From assembly GCF_002965065.1 (NCBI RefSeq), contig NZ_PTRE01000090.1:1-44230 (forward strand): a stretch of DNA of 44,230 bases, given 5' to 3'. The position numbers and the translations under genes are program-made. Every line of letters begins with the position of its first letter. Position 1 is the stretch's first letter. Below are positions 8,797-20,162 of this stretch, piece after piece. Below the pieces are notes generated by a model. It was not told where the DNA came from, ran no database searches, and was given only the letters and a program-made list of their open reading frames with translations. This stretch comes from Escherichia sp. MOD1-EC7003. Its GTDB lineage: Bacteria; Pseudomonadota; Gammaproteobacteria; Enterobacterales; Enterobacteriaceae.

Positions 8797-11700
8797 TTAC
8801 ACGGTTACCATTTGTTTAGGTTTACGCGAAAAACGCAGCCGCAGACGGTCGAAAAAGAGATACACCACCGGCGTGGTATACAGCGTCAGGAGCTGACTCA
8901 TAACCAGACCGCCGACAATAGTAATCCCCAGGGGTTGCCGCAGTTCCGAGCCGTCACCGCCCGACAATACCAGCGGCAGCGCGCCAAACAGCGCCGCCAG
9001 GGTGGTCATCATAATCGGGCGAAAACGCAGCAGACAGGCCTGGAAAATAGCCTCCTGCGGCGTCAGATTACCGTGTCGTTGAGCTTCAAGCGCAAAATCG
9101 ACCATCATAATGGCGTTTTTCTTTACGATGCCGATTAATAGCATAATCCCAATCAGGGCGATTAGGCTGAACGGGGCATTGAACAGTTCCAGCGCCAGTA
9201 ACGCCCCAACGCCCGCCGAGGGCAGGGTGGAGAGAATGGTCAACGGATGCACATAACTCTCGTAAAGGATACCCAGCACGATATACACCGTGGCGATGGC
9301 TGCGATAATCAGGATCACCTGCGAGTTCATCGTCTCCTGGAACACCTGCGCTGTTCCGGCAAAACTGCCGCGCACCGTCGAAGGCACGCCAAGCTGGGTC
9401 ATTGCGCGGTCGATTGCCGCACTGGCGTCCGAGAGCGATTTTCCGGTCGGCAAGTTGAACGAGATGGTCGAGGCCGCTGACAATCCCTGATGATTCACCG
9501 ACAACGGGGCATTCGCCGGTTGCCATTTAGCGAAATACGACAGTGGGATCGCTTTGCCTTCGTTATTAATGACGAACATTTTTTCCAGCGCACTGATGTC
9601 CTGGGTATAGCGAGGATCCACTTCCATCACCACTTTGTACTGGTTCATCGGCTGGTAAATGGTCGAGATTTGCCGCTGACCGAAGGCATTGTTCAGCAGG
9701 CTGTTGGCGGCCTGCACGTCGATTCCCAGACGTGCCATGGTGTCGCGATCGTAAACCAGATTCATCTCCGCGCCATTATCCTGTTGGTCGGAGTTTACGT
9801 CTGCCAGTTCCGGTAACGTTGCCAGTTTTTTGCGGATTTTCGGCTCCCATTCGCGCAGTGCTGCCAGGTCGTCGGATAGCAACGTATACTGGTAACTGGC
9901 ATTCGACTGACGCCCACCAACGCGAATATCCTGCACCGCCATCAGGAACAGATTCGCCCCTGGCTCTTTCGCCAGCTTCACACGCAGACGGTCGATAATT
10001 TGCTGCGCCGTTTCGCTGCGTTCGTCGCGTGGCTTGAGGGTGATAAACATCATCCCGCTGTTCACCCGCGAACCGCCGGTAAAACCGGTGACATTATCCA
10101 CTGCCGGATCGTCACGGATAATTTTCATGAAATCCTGCAACTTACCGCGCATCGCCTGAAATGAAATACTCTGATCTGCCTGTATCCCGCCCATCAACAC
10201 ACCGGTGTCCTGCTCCGGGAAGAAGGTTTTCGGAATCGAAATATACAGCCAGATATTCAGCGCGATGGTGCCAAGCAGCACCATGCCCACCAGTCGGGTA
10301 TGATTGAGTACCCATTTCAGCGACTTACCGTAGCCTTGTTGTAGTGCAACCAACATCCGGCCAAAACCGCGCAGCCGCTTTTGCTCACGCGGCTTGCTGG
10401 CTTTCAGCATCCAGCCGCACATCATCGGCGTTAGCGTCAGGGAAACCAGCAACGAAATACCAATGGCGACAGAAAGCGTCACGGCAAACTCACGTAACAG
10501 GCGGCCCGGCAATCCACCCATCAACAGCAGCGGCAGGAACACAGCCACCAGTGACAGACTCATCGACAGCACTGTAAAGCCGACTTCGCGAGTACCTTGC
10601 AGCGCGGCCTGTAGTGGTTTCATTCCCGCCTCCAGATGACGGGCAATATTTTCCAGCACCACGATGGCGTCATCTACCACAAAACCTGTGGCGATAGTGA
10701 GAGCCATCAGCGACAGGTTATTGAGACTGAAACCGCACAGGTACATCGCCGCAAATGTACCAATCAGCGAAACGGGCACCGCAACGGCAGGAATAATCGT
10801 GGCGCGACCCGAGCGCAGGAATAAAAAGACCACCAGAATCACCAGCGCCACCGAGATAATCAGCGTTTGTTCGACTTCTTCCAGCGAGGCGCGAATGGTA
10901 GGGGAGCGATCCTGGGCAATTTGCAGATCAATCGCCGCCGGAATGGTCTCCTGCAACTCCGGTAATTTTGCCCGGATACTGTCTACCGTCTGGATAATAT
11001 TGGCTTCCGGCAGCTTGCGGATCATCAACAAAATAGCCGGTTTGGCGTTGGTCATCCCGGCGTTGCGTACATCTTGTACAGAGTCGGTCACCGTCGCCAC
11101 ATCGCCCAGACGAACCGCGCCGCCGTTGTTGTAATGAATAATCAGCGGCTGATATTCAGCGGCGGTTTTCAGTTCATCGTTAGTTTGGATCTGCCAGCGG
11201 TGAGTGCCATCTTCCAGCGCCCCTTGCGGTTTACGTACGTTGGCATTGTTGATGGCGGTGCGTACATCGTCCAGCGACACGCCCTGATTAAACAGCGCCA
11301 GTGGATTCAGCCCGACGCGCACCGCAGGCAGCGAACTGCCGCCGACATCGACATCACCAACACCGTCGATTTGCGAAATCGTTGGAGCCAGCTGCGTCGA
11401 GGCAAAATCGTACAGTTCACCTTGCGAATAAGTATCGGACGTCAGCGTGAGGATCATAATTGGCGCATCCGACGGGTTCGCTTTGCGATAGGTCGGACGG
11501 CTGGGCATTCCGCTGGGTAGCAAACTTTGCGCGGCGTTGATCGCCGCCTGCACATCACGCGCCGCGCCGTTGATATCCCGGTCAAAATCAAACTGCAAAA
11601 TAATGCGCGTGCTGCCGAGCGAACTGCTGGAAGTCATTTCACTGACTCCGGCAATGCGCCCAAGCGAGCGCTCCAGCGGTGTGGCAACGGAAGATGCCAT

Positions 11701-11874
11701 TGTCTCTGGCGCTGCACCGGGCAGCGAGGCGCTGACCATTATCACCGGAAAATCGACCTGCGGCAGCGGGGCGACCGGCAGCATACGGAAGCCCAGTATG
11801 CCGCACAGGGTAATGGCGACCGACAGTAAAATTGTTGCCACCGGGCGGTAAATGAAGAGGGCAAAAAACTTCAC
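8797..11874 (-). CDS. mdtC: MdtC, RND multidrug pump subunit
   Basis: A 1025-residue resistance-nodulation-division transporter of full length. It has an N-terminal helix ([20 protein letters not shown]), large periplasmic loops, and the proton-relay Asp pair in TM4 ([14 protein letters not shown]). The C-terminal half repeats the fold ([18 protein letters not shown]). MdtC forms a mixed B2C trimer with MdtB and works with MdtA and TolC to export bile salts, novobiocin and other compounds. Start and stop abut the neighbours without a gap, which suggests translational coupling. No frameshift or stop is seen. Confidence 0.97.
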   Translation of the reverse strand: MKFFALFIYRPVATILLSVAITLCGILGFRMLPVAPLPQVDFPVIMVSASLPGAAPETMASSVATPLERSLGRIAGVSEMTSSSSLGSTRIILQFDFDRDINGAARDVQAAINAAQSLLPSGMPSRPTYRKANPSDAPIMILTLTSDTYSQGELYDFASTQLAPTISQIDGVGDVDVGGSSLPAVRVGLNPLALFNQGVSLDDVRTAINNANVRKPQGALEDGTHRWQIQTNDELKTAAEYQPLIIHYNNGGAVRLGDVATVTDSVQDVRNAGMTNAKPAILLMIRKLPEANIIQTVDSIRAKLPELQETIPAAIDLQIAQDRSPTIRASLEEVEQTLIISVALVILVVFLFLRSGRATIIPAVAVPVSLIGTFAAMYLCGFSLNNLSLMALTIATGFVVDDAIVVLENIARHLEAGMKPLQAALQGTREVGFTVLSMSLSLVAVFLPLLLMGGLPGRLLREFAVTLSVAIGISLLVSLTLTPMMCGWMLKASKPREQKRLRGFGRMLVALQQGYGKSLKWVLNHTRLVGMVLLGTIALNIWLYISIPKTFFPEQDTGVLMGGIQADQSISFQAMRGKLQDFMKIIRDDPAVDNVTGFTGGSRVNSGMMFITLKPRDERSETAQQIIDRLRVKLAKEPGANLFLMAVQDIRVGGRQSNASYQYTLLSDDLAALREWEPKIRKKLATLPELADVNSDQQDNGAEMNLVYDRDTMARLGIDVQAANSLLNNAFGQRQISTIYQPMNQYKVVMEVDPRYTQDISALEKMFVINNEGKAIPLSYFAKWQPANAPLSVNHQGLSAASTISFNLPTGKSLSDASAAIDRAMTQLGVPSTVRGSFAGTAQVFQETMNSQVILIIAAIATVYIVLGILYESYVHPLTILSTLPSAGVGALLALELFNAPFSLIALIGIMLLIGIVKKNAIMMVDFALEAQRHGNLTPQEAIFQACLLRFRPIMMTTLAALFGALPLVLSGGDGSELRQPLGITIVGGLVMSQLLTLYTTPVVYLFFDRLRLRFSRKPKQMVTV

Positions 11875-14800
11875 TTACGCCTCCTCTTCATGACGGGCAA
11901 AGCGGCTTTTAGTCCACAGTGCCAGACGGTCGAACAGCAGATAAATCACCGGCGTGGTGAACAGCGTCAGTACCTGGCTGACAACCAGACCACCGACCAT
12001 ACCAATGCCTAACGGACGACGTAGTTCTGCGCCGACGCCAGTACTCAACATCAGCGGCAGCGCGCCGAGCAGTGCCGCCAGAGTGGTCATCAGGATCGGA
12101 CGAAAACGCAGCAAACAGGCCTGATAGATGGCATCGCGCGGCGACATGCCTTGTTCGCGCTCGGCAGCCAGCGCGAAGTCGATCATCATGATGGCGTTCT
12201 TCTTTACGATCCCAATCAGCAAAATAATGCCGATAATGGCGATCACATCCAGTTCGCTACCGGCAATCAGTAACGCCAGCAATGCGCCGACCCCTGCCGT
12301 TGGCAACGTAGATAGAATGGTGATCGGATGAATAAAGCTTTCGTACAGAATGCCGAGCACGATGTACATCGCCACCACTGCCGCGACAATCAGCCAGACA
12401 GTGCTGCTCAGCGCCGACAGGAAGGCGAGGGTACTACCCTGGAACTGCGTGGTGATATCTACCGGTAGATTCAGCGTCTTCTCAGTGTCCATAATCGCCT
12501 GCACCGCATCGCCCAGCGAATAGTTATCCGGCACGTTAAAGGAGATGGTCGTTACCGGGAACTGATCCAGATGGTTGATGGAGAGCGGCGCAAAACGCTG
12601 CTCAATTTTGGCAATCGCGCTTAATGGCACCACGCCGCCGTCGCTGCTGGTCAGGCGAATAGTCTCCAGCGCCGTAAGCCCTGGGGTATTTTCGGTGTTG
12701 TGTTCCAGCACCACGCGGTACTGGTTGGCCTGGGTATAAATAGTGGAAATCAGCCGCTGACCAAACGCGTTGTACAGGGCGTTATCGACGTCTGCCATGC
12801 TGATCCCCAGACGGCTGGCGCTGTCTCGGTCCACATTGACATACGCCACCAACCCTTTGTCCTGCCAGTCGCTGGAGACATCAGAAAGCTGTGGCAGCTG
12901 TTGGAGTTTTTCCATCAACTGTGGCACCCAGGTATTGAGCGCATCCAGTGAGGTGGCCTGCAAGGTAAACTGGTACTGGGTGCGGCTGACCTGAGTATCA
13001 ATGGTCAGATCCTGCGTTGGTTGCAGGAAGAGTTCGACACCCGGCACTTTATCCACCGCTGTTTGCAAACGGGCGATGACTTTTTGCACCCGGTCATCAC
13101 GTTCATCCAGTGGTTTGAGGTTGATTTGTAAACGCGCACTGTTCAGCGACGGGTTCGTACCGTCAACGCCAACAAATGAGGTCAGGCTTTGCACCGCCGG
13201 GTCCTGCAAAATCACATCCGCGACCTGACGTTGCCGCTGGGCCATATTGGCAAAGGAGCTGGATTGCGGTGCCTGCAAGGTGCCCTGAATAATGCCGTTG
13301 TCCTGTACCGGGAAGAAACCTTTCGGAATGAACACCCACAATAGAACGCTAAGCAGCAGCGTGCTGAGAGCCACGCTTAAGGTCAGCCACGGATGATTCA
13401 GCACCTTCACCAGTCCGCGACCATAGGCGGCGATTATCCTGTCGAACATTTTCTCCGAGGCACGGGAGAAGCGGTTCTGTTTACGCAGCGACTCCTGGCT
13501 GAGCATCCGTGCGCACATCATCGGGGTCAGGGTCAGCGACACCACCGCTGAGATCAAAATCGCTACCGCCAGGGTAATAGCAAATTCGCGGAACAGTCGC
13601 CCGACGATATCGCCCATAAACAGCAGCGGGATCAGTACTGCAATCAGTGAGAAAGTCAGTGAGATAATGGTAAAGCCGATTTCACCTGCGCCTTTGAGCG
13701 CCGCCGCCAGCGGTTTTTCGCCTTTTTCGATATAGCGGGAAATATTTTCGATCACCACGATGGCGTCATCGACCACGAATCCGGTGGCGATAGTTAACGC
13801 CATCAGCGTCAGGTTATTGATTGAAAAATCGAGAAACACCATGACCGCGAAGGTGCCGATTAACGACAGCGGCACCGCGACACCGGGAATGATGGTCGCC
13901 GGAATATTGCGCAAAAACAGGTAGATAATCATGACTACCAGCGCGATAGCCATCATCAGCTCAAACTGGGTATCGTTGACCGATGCGCGGATGTTGGTGG
14001 TGCGATCAGAAAGCACCGTCACTTTGACCGATTTCGGCAAACTCTCGGTGAGCTGTGGCAGCATCTGCCGGATGTTGTCGGCGGTGGAGATAATGTTAGC
14101 ACCAGGCTGGCGCTGAACATTCATTACAATGGCCTGTTCTTTATTCGCCCACGCGCCGAGCCAGCTGTTTTCAGCCCCTTGCTCTACGGTTGCGACATCG
14201 CCAAGACGAATCGGCGCGCCGTTCTGGTAGGCGATAATCAACTGGCGATATTCTTGCGCAGATTGCATCTGGTCATTCGCGGAAAGCGTGACCGCGCGAG
14301 AAGGGCCATCAAGGCTACCTTTAGCCGAGTTAACGTTCGCGCCGGTAATGGCGGTGCGCACGGTTTCGCTGGTCAGGCCGAGGGCGGCAATCGCCTGAGC
14401 GTTAAGTTTGACGCGGACAGCCGGACGCTGACCGCCGGAAAGCGTCACCAACCCGACACCGGAAATCTGCGAGATTTTCTGCGCGACGCGGGTTTCCACC
14501 ATATCTTCTACCTGGGTCATTGGCATGGCGGTTGAGGTGACAGCGAGCGTCATGATCGGTGGATCTGCCGGGTTCACTTTGCTGTAAACCGGCGGGTTAG
14601 GCAGATCGCCTGGTAACAGGTTAGTGGCGGCGTTAATCGCGGCCTGCACCTCCTGCTCGGCGACATCCAGCGGCAATGTTAGCTGGAACTGTAAGGTGAT
14701 AACTGACGCGCCACCGGAACTCTGCGATGACATCTGTTTCAGGCCGGACATCTGCCCAAACTGGCGTTCAAGCGGCGCGGTAACCGCAGAGGTCATGACA

Positions 14801-14997
14801 TCCGGACTGGCGCCAGGGTAGAGGGTGACTACCTGAATGGTCGGGTAGTCCACTTCCGGTAGCGCTGAAACCGGCAGGGCGCGATAACCGATAATCCCGG
14901 CGAGTAAGATAGCCACCATCAGCAGCGTGGTGGCGACAGGACGCATAATAAACAGGCGCGACGGGCCGCCTGTGCTGCTCGGGGGTAACACCTGCAT
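11875..14997 (-). CDS. mdtB: MdtB, RND multidrug pump subunit
   Basis: A 1040-residue RND transporter, paralogue of the adjacent mdtC and full length. The same landmarks are present: [20 protein letters not shown] at the N-terminus, [17 protein letters not shown] with the Asp pair in TM4, and [18 protein letters not shown] in the second half. Two MdtB and one MdtC form the active inner-membrane trimer. The start at 14997 shares one base with the end of mdtA, and the stop directly precedes mdtC. Intact. Confidence 0.97.
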   Translation of the reverse strand: MQVLPPSSTGGPSRLFIMRPVATTLLMVAILLAGIIGYRALPVSALPEVDYPTIQVVTLYPGASPDVMTSAVTAPLERQFGQMSGLKQMSSQSSGGASVITLQFQLTLPLDVAEQEVQAAINAATNLLPGDLPNPPVYSKVNPADPPIMTLAVTSTAMPMTQVEDMVETRVAQKISQISGVGLVTLSGGQRPAVRVKLNAQAIAALGLTSETVRTAITGANVNSAKGSLDGPSRAVTLSANDQMQSAQEYRQLIIAYQNGAPIRLGDVATVEQGAENSWLGAWANKEQAIVMNVQRQPGANIISTADNIRQMLPQLTESLPKSVKVTVLSDRTTNIRASVNDTQFELMMAIALVVMIIYLFLRNIPATIIPGVAVPLSLIGTFAVMVFLDFSINNLTLMALTIATGFVVDDAIVVIENISRYIEKGEKPLAAALKGAGEIGFTIISLTFSLIAVLIPLLFMGDIVGRLFREFAITLAVAILISAVVSLTLTPMMCARMLSQESLRKQNRFSRASEKMFDRIIAAYGRGLVKVLNHPWLTLSVALSTLLLSVLLWVFIPKGFFPVQDNGIIQGTLQAPQSSSFANMAQRQRQVADVILQDPAVQSLTSFVGVDGTNPSLNSARLQINLKPLDERDDRVQKVIARLQTAVDKVPGVELFLQPTQDLTIDTQVSRTQYQFTLQATSLDALNTWVPQLMEKLQQLPQLSDVSSDWQDKGLVAYVNVDRDSASRLGISMADVDNALYNAFGQRLISTIYTQANQYRVVLEHNTENTPGLTALETIRLTSSDGGVVPLSAIAKIEQRFAPLSINHLDQFPVTTISFNVPDNYSLGDAVQAIMDTEKTLNLPVDITTQFQGSTLAFLSALSSTVWLIVAAVVAMYIVLGILYESFIHPITILSTLPTAGVGALLALLIAGSELDVIAIIGIILLIGIVKKNAIMMIDFALAAEREQGMSPRDAIYQACLLRFRPILMTTLAALLGALPLMLSTGVGAELRRPLGIGMVGGLVVSQVLTLFTTPVIYLLFDRLALWTKSRFARHEEEA

Positions 14998-16244
14998 CAG
15001 GAGCGAGCTCCTTTTTTCGCGTATTCGCGGCTGGTGGCTTTCTCTTCTGGTGCGGTGGTGCTCTGGGCTTCCAGCACTTCCACTTTCGCGCCTTCGGTCA
15101 GGCGATCAATGCCGTCCGTCACTACGCGATCGCCCGCAGAAATACCTGCGCGGATCACCACTTTCTGGCTGTCCTGAATGCCCGGTGTCACCAGATGTTT
15201 GCTGACTTTGTTTTCGCTATTCAGTACCCAGACAAAATGGCCTTCGTTGCCCATTTGCAGCGCGGCGGTGGGGATCACCACGGCATTTTGTTCGGTGTCG
15301 ACTAACATACGCGCGTTAACAAACTGATTGGGAAACAGCGCATCATCCTGATTATTAAAGCGTGCTTTCACTTTAATCGTACCGGTAGTGGCATCGATTT
15401 GGTTGTCGAGACTTAACAGCGAGCCTTCACTTAACTTCTTCGAGTTGGTGCGATCCCAGGCTTCAACGATCAGCCGTTTTCCGGCTTTTTGCGCCTGCAC
15501 TACGGTAGCAATATCGCTTTCTGGCAGGGTAAAGAGCAAATCGATAGGATGCGTCTGGGTGATCACCACAATCCCGGTGGTATCGCCACTGGAGATTTGG
15601 TTACCAACATCAACCTGCTTGAGACCAACGCGACCATCGACTGGCGCGGTAATACGGCTCCAGTCGAGTTGCAACTGTGCGCTGGCTACGCTCGCTTCAT
15701 CGACCTTAACGGTGCCTTCGGTTTCACTGACCAGCGCCTGTTGAGCGTCCAGTTCCTGGCGGGAAACGAGATTGGTTTTTGCCAGTTGTTGATAGCGCGC
15801 CAGGTCACGGCGGGCATTGGCAAGCGTCGCTTTATCTTTTGCCAGTTGCCCCTGGGCTTGTGCTAATGCAACGTTGAACTGGCTGGGGTCAATTTCGGCC
15901 AGTAAATCGCCTGCTTTGACCTGCTGGCCTTCCTGGAAATGCAACGCCATCAACTGACCATCCACACGGCTACGCACCGTAACGGTGTTAGCCGCGGTAA
16001 TAGTGCCCAGTCCGGTGAGATAACGTGGCACTGCCTGTTCTACGGCGGTCGCCGCCTGTACTGGGGCTAATGGGCCGGAACGCATACCACGACGACCACC
16101 CGCGGGTGGTTGCTGTGCTTGTTTCGTCGCATCTGGCGCTACACTCTGGGATTCACTGCGGCCTTGCCAGAACCAGAGTGCGGCGATGGCGGCGATAACC
16201 ACCACGCTTACGATTACCCAACGGGATTTATAACTGCCTTTCAT
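14997..16244 (-). CDS. mdtA: MdtA, periplasmic adaptor of the MdtABC pump
   Basis: A 415-residue membrane-fusion protein. I chose the ATG at 16244 ([16 protein letters not shown]), which gives the family length and puts the single N-terminal membrane anchor at about residues 9-26; a 19-codon upstream extension in frame has no support. The lipoyl and hairpin regions ([31 protein letters not shown]) and beta-barrel segments are present. MdtA links MdtBC to TolC. First gene of mdtABCD-baeSR, with a BaeR box 53-70 bases upstream of its start. Confidence 0.96.
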   Translation of the reverse strand: MKGSYKSRWVIVSVVVIAAIAALWFWQGRSESQSVAPDATKQAQQPPAGGRRGMRSGPLAPVQAATAVEQAVPRYLTGLGTITAANTVTVRSRVDGQLMALHFQEGQQVKAGDLLAEIDPSQFNVALAQAQGQLAKDKATLANARRDLARYQQLAKTNLVSRQELDAQQALVSETEGTVKVDEASVASAQLQLDWSRITAPVDGRVGLKQVDVGNQISSGDTTGIVVITQTHPIDLLFTLPESDIATVVQAQKAGKRLIVEAWDRTNSKKLSEGSLLSLDNQIDATTGTIKVKARFNNQDDALFPNQFVNARMLVDTEQNAVVIPTAALQMGNEGHFVWVLNSENKVSKHLVTPGIQDSQKVVIRAGISAGDRVVTDGIDRLTEGAKVEVLEAQSTTAPEEKATSREYAKKGARS

Positions 16245-16296
16245 CGTTAAGAGTTTCTCTTCCTGAACGTTTCGCGCAATGTTACTAGTGTAGCCA

Positions 16297-16314
16297 GCCA
16301 ATAAGGGAGAAAAA
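16297..16314 (-). promoter_or_regulatory. BaeR-binding box upstream of mdtA
   Basis: The minus strand reads TTTTTCTCCCTTATTGGC, differing at one base from the published BaeR consensus TTTTTCTCCATDATTGGC. It lies 53-70 bases before the mdtA start, in the right position to activate the operon, so the mdtABCD-baeSR autoregulatory loop appears preserved. Confidence 0.85.
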
Positions 16315-16479
16315 TGGAGGAATTATGAAACACTGTCGGGAATCGTCTGAATGACGGGCACATTTGCGAGCACGCATCCAGTAATAACACAGGAAACTAT
16401 TTTATCTACGCGTTAGCGATAGACTGCATACAGGGCGAAAGGAGGTAGGCCGACGATTTCAGCGGGACGCTGAAACGGG

Positions 16480-16614
16480 AAAACCCCTCCCGAGGAAGGG
16501 GCCTTAAATAAGGAAAGGGTCATGATGAAGATACTCATCATCGTGGTGCTCTTAGTCATTAGCTTCCCGGCTTACTAAGACTACCAGGGCGGGGGAAACC
16601 CCGCTCAACCCTCA
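16480..16614 (-). ncRNA. sib: Sib antitoxin RNA (antisense to ibs)
   Basis: A minus-strand transcript of about 135 nt is predicted from a strong sigma-70 promoter at 16649-16621 to an intrinsic terminator (CCCCTTCCTCGGGAGGGG then TTTT, ending near 16480). It covers the whole ibs reading frame and its ribosome-binding site in antisense, which is the Sib arrangement of type I toxin-antitoxin loci. K-12 carries sibA and sibB at this place between mdtA and yegL; only one copy is seen here. The 5' end is inferred from promoter spacing. Confidence 0.85.
16522..16578 (+). CDS. ibs: Ibs toxic membrane peptide (18 aa)
   Basis: The frame reads MMKILIIVVLLVISFPAY, an 18-residue, almost wholly hydrophobic peptide matching the Ibs family (K-12 IbsA-E). 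Ibs peptides insert in the inner membrane and depolarise it when overproduced; Sib RNA blocks their translation. AGGAAAGG at 16511-16518 supplies the ribosome-binding site, close to the first ATG. A second ATG follows immediately. Whether it corresponds to IbsA or IbsB by descent cannot be told. Confidence 0.88.
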   Translation: MMKILIIVVLLVISFPAY

Positions 16615-16620
16615 CTCCTG

Positions 16621-16649
16621 AAAATATGTCACTCTGCCCTTACTGTCAA
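16621..16649 (-). promoter_or_regulatory. Sib RNA promoter
   Basis: On the minus strand TTGACA (16649-16644), a 17-base spacer and TATTTT (16626-16621) form a near-consensus sigma-70 promoter that would start transcription near 16614. Such a strong, constitutive-looking promoter is expected for the antitoxin RNA. Confidence 0.8.
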
Positions 16650-16795
16650 TCGACGGATCCCCATTCTTGCGAGGCGAATAGCAAAATTATCTTCGCCGCC
16701 GGGCTTAATTCTGAAAATGTCTTCGTTTGCTCTTATTTCATTATTGCAATCGATATGATAGCGGACCTCAATAATTCTCTAAGAAGGGATTTCTT

Positions 16796-17455
16796 ATGAG
16801 CGAACAAATCACGTTTGCCACCAGCGATTTTGCCAGTAATCCAGAACCACGCTGCCCCTGCATTTTGCTACTGGATGTTTCTGGCTCGATGAGCGGCAGA
16901 CCTATTAATGAACTTAACGCCGGATTGCTTACCTTTCGCGATGAACTGCTTGCCGATCCGCTGGCCTTAAAAAGAGTGGAGCTTGGCATTGTGACGTTCG
17001 GCCCGGTGCATGTGGAACAACCATTTACCAGCGCCGCTAACTTTTTCCCGCCCATCCTGTTTGCCCAGGGTGATACACCAATAGGCGCCGCCATTACCGA
17101 AGCCCTGAATATGGTTGAAGAGCGGAAACGTGAGTACCGCGCAAATGGTATTTCGTATTATCGCCCGTGGATTTTCCTGATCACTGATGGTGCGCCAACC
17201 GATGACTGGCAGGCCGCCGCCAGTAAAGTGTTTGCGGGGGAAGAGGATAAGAAGTTTGCCTTCTTTTCCATCGGTGTCCAGGGGGCTGATATGAAGACTC
17301 TGGCACAAATCAGCGTCCGTCAGCCTTTGCCACTGCAGGGATTACAATTCCGCGAACTGTTTAGCTGGTTATCGAGTTCGCTACGTTCGGTTTCTCGCTC
17401 CACGCCGGGAACGGAAGTTGTGCTGGAAGCGCCAAAAGGCTGGACGTCAGTGTGA
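16796..17455 (+). CDS. yegL: YegL, von Willebrand factor A domain protein (TerY-like)
   Basis: A 219-residue cytosolic vWA-domain protein. The metal-ion-dependent adhesion site is complete: DVSGS at residues 27-31, a threonine in GDTPIG near 90, and an aspartate in [12 protein letters not shown] near 120. AAGGG lies 9 bases before the ATG. It is the first gene of a tight operon with a PP2C phosphatase (overlapping GTGA) and a Ser/Thr kinase, the TerY-P triad arrangement described for tellurite-resistance-associated systems. vWA domains in such triads are thought to scaffold metal-dependent complexes; the exact partner is unknown. No defect is seen. Confidence 0.92.
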   Translation: MSEQITFATSDFASNPEPRCPCILLLDVSGSMSGRPINELNAGLLTFRDELLADPLALKRVELGIVTFGPVHVEQPFTSAANFFPPILFAQGDTPIGAAITEALNMVEERKREYRANGISYYRPWIFLITDGAPTDDWQAAASKVFAGEEDKKFAFFSIGVQGADMKTLAQISVRQPLPLQGLQFRELFSWLSSSLRSVSRSTPGTEVVLEAPKGWTSV

Positions 17456-18213
17456 CCTGGCGCCTGGTTTATGCATCCGCTGTTGGAACGTCGCACATCA
17501 GCGCTGATTTGCCTTGTCAGGATGCCTGCCAGATGCAGGTTGCCTGGCTAAATGACCAGCAGCCATTATTGTCGCTATTTGTCGCTGATGGCGCAGGCAG
17601 TGTCTCGCAGGGAGGTGAAGGTGCGATGCTCGCCGTCAATGAAGCGATGGCTTATGTGTCGCAAAAAGTGCAGAACGGTGAATTTGGACTCAATGATGTC
17701 CTCGCAACGGATATTGTACTGACCATACGTCAGCGACTTTTTGCCGAGGCAGAAGCCAAAGAATTAGCGGTTCGCGATTTTGCCTGCACATTTCTGGGAC
17801 TGATTTCATCGCCTAAAGGCACCTTGATTATGCAGATTGGCGATGGTGGCGTGGTGGTGGATTTTGGTCACGGTCTGCAATTGCCTGTCACGCCGATGGT
17901 GGGTGAATATGCCAATATGACGCACTTCATTACCGATGAAGATGCCGTTTCCAGACTGGAAACTTACACCGGCACTGAGTGTGCGCATAAAGTTGCAGCA
18001 TTTACGGATGGTATTCAGCGCCTGGCGTTAAATATGCTGGATAATTCTCCGCATGTGCCTTTCTTTACCCCGTTTTTCAATGGACTGGCGTCAGCAACGC
18101 AGGAACAACTCGATTTATTACCTGAATTGTTAAAACAGTTTTTGTCCAGCCCGGCGGTAAATGAGCGTACCGATGATGATAAAACTCTGGCACTGGCTAT
18201 GTGGTTACCATGA
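17452..18213 (+). CDS. pphC: PphC (YegK), PP2C-like Ser/Thr phosphatase
   Basis: A 253-residue PP2C-type phosphatase starting at GTG 17452, which overlaps the yegL stop as GTGA. Metal-binding aspartates are visible in DLPCQDA (Asp24), [15 protein letters not shown] (Asp46), QIGDGG and the C-terminal ERTDDDK. E. coli PphC has been shown biochemically to be a PP2C-like phosphatase, and the adjacent kinase YegI is its natural partner. Its stop overlaps the yegI start as ATGA. The phosphatase is intact here while its kinase partner is truncated, so the balance of the pair is probably altered. Confidence 0.93.
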   Translation: MTWRLVYASAVGTSHISADLPCQDACQMQVAWLNDQQPLLSLFVADGAGSVSQGGEGAMLAVNEAMAYVSQKVQNGEFGLNDVLATDIVLTIRQRLFAEAEAKELAVRDFACTFLGLISSPKGTLIMQIGDGGVVVDFGHGLQLPVTPMVGEYANMTHFITDEDAVSRLETYTGTECAHKVAAFTDGIQRLALNMLDNSPHVPFFTPFFNGLASATQEQLDLLPELLKQFLSSPAVNERTDDDKTLALAMWLP

Positions 18214-20150
18214 AACCCACTTTATATACTGCTACTGGTGAGTGCGTTACGCCAGGCCGTGAACTGGGCAAAGGCGGTGAAGGTGCGGTTTATGAAATCG
18301 AGGAGTTTGTCGATAGCGTCGCCAAGATTTACCACACGCCGCCACCTGCCTTAAAACAGGACAAACTTGCCTTTATGGCTGCGACAGCTGACGTGCAGTT
18401 GCTGAATTATGTCGCCTGGCCGCAGGCAACGCTTCACGGTGGACGAGGTGGAAAGGTTATCGGTTTTATGATGCCGAAGGTTTCAGGTAAAGAACCGATT
18501 CATATGATCTATAGCCCGGCACATCGTCGTCAACGTTACCCTCATTGTGCGTGGGATTTTCTACTCTATGTTGCGCGCAATATTGCTTCATCTTTTGCTA
18601 CGATTCACGAGCACGGGCATGTTGTGGGTGACGTAAACCAGAACAGCTTTATGGTAGGTCGCGACAGTAAAGTGGTGCTGATCGATAGCGACTCCTTTCA
18701 GATTAACGCCAATGGCACACTGCATTTATGCGAAGTCGGCGTATCGCATTTTACGCCGCCAGAGCTGCAAACCCTGCCGTCATTTGTCGGCTTTGAACGC
18801 ACCGCGAATCACGATAATTTTGGCCTTGCGTTGCTAATTTTTCACGTCTTGTTTGGTGGACGTCATCCTTATTCCGGTGTGCCGCTTATCTCTGAAGCGG
18901 GTAATGCGCTGGAGACGGATATTGCCCATTTCCGTTATGCCTACGCGCCAGACAATCAGCTACGTGGCTTAAAACCGCCGCCACGATCTATTCCGCTATC
19001 GATGTTACCGGATGATGTTGAAGCCATGTTTCAGCAGGCGTTTACGGAAAATGGCGTGGCAATCGCGCGTCCGACGGCAAAAGCGTGGGTAGCGGCACTT
19101 GATTCTCTACGTCAACAGTTAAAGAAATGTACCGTTTCGGCAATGCATGTTTACCCCGGTCATTTAACCGACTGCCCGTGGTGTGCGCTGGATAATCAAG
19201 GTGTTATCTATTTTATTGATCTCGGCGAAGAGGTCATTACCACCGGTGGGGATTTTGTGCTGGCGAAAGTCTGGGCGATGGTGATGGCGTCAGTGCCACC
19301 GCCAGCACTACAACTGCCTTTGCCCGGTCATTTCCAACTCACCGGTTTGCCTCTTCCTGTAGGGCTATTGCCGAGTGAATACATCATTCTGATAGAAATC
19401 TTGCTGTCAGTGTTATCTCTATTGCTTTGCAGTTTTCAGAAGGAGCCGCATTTTATTATTTTACTTCCAGTACTGGCGGTTATTTGGATTGTTGGCAGCC
19501 TGACAGGTAGAGCCCATAAAGCGGAAATCCAGCGTCGCCGCAAGGCTTTTAATAGCGCAAAAATGAACTATGACCATTTAGTTAACTAGATCCAACAGGT
19601 AGGGGGGCTGGAAGGTTTTATCGCCAAACGGATGATGCTCGAAAAAATGAAGGATGAAATTCTGGGGTTACCGGAAGAAGAGAAACGCGCTCTGGTAGCA
19701 CTTCATGACACCGCAAGGGAACGGCAGAAGCAGAAGTTTCTGGAAGGATTTTTTATTGATGTTGCCTCTATTCCCGGCGTTGGCCCTACGCGTAAAGCGG
19801 CGTTACGGTCCTTTGGTATTGAAACCGCGGCAGATGTTACCCGACGCGGCGTTAAGCAAGTGAAAGGGTTTAGCGACCATTTGACTCAGGCGATTATCGA
19901 CTGGAAAGCGAGTTGCGAACGCCGTTTTGTGTTCAGGTCGAATGAAGCGGTAACGCTGGCAGACAGACAGGCAGTAACGGCGAAAATGGCCGCCAAACGA
20001 CATCGACTGGAAGCCGCATTGACAGAGGGCGCGGCAGAGTTGCAGCGATTCCATCTTCATGCATCTGCACGGGCTATGCCGTTGATGGAACCGCTACGTC
20101 AGGCAGCGGAGAAACTGGCCCAGGCGCAGGCTGATTTAAGCTGTTGTTGA
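18210..20150 (+). pseudogene. yegI: YegI Ser/Thr kinase, interrupted by an in-frame amber codon
   Basis: From ATG 18210 the frame encodes a Hanks-type kinase: glycine loop GKGGEGAVYE, lysine in VAKIY, catalytic loop GDVNQNSF and DSDSF in place of DFG. A CPWC pair and two membrane segments (about residues 390-435) follow. TAG at 19587-19589 then stops it after 459 residues. The same frame continues with IQQVGGLEGFIAKR and 172 more codons to 20150, including a helix-hairpin-helix (IPGVGPTRKAALRSFGIETA). K-12 YegI is a single 648-residue protein, with CAG at the amber site as I recall. The short product keeps the kinase and membrane parts and loses the soluble HhH tail. An ATG at 18201 is an alternative start. 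Confidence 0.92.
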
Positions 20151-20162
20151 GCTATTTTCCAA

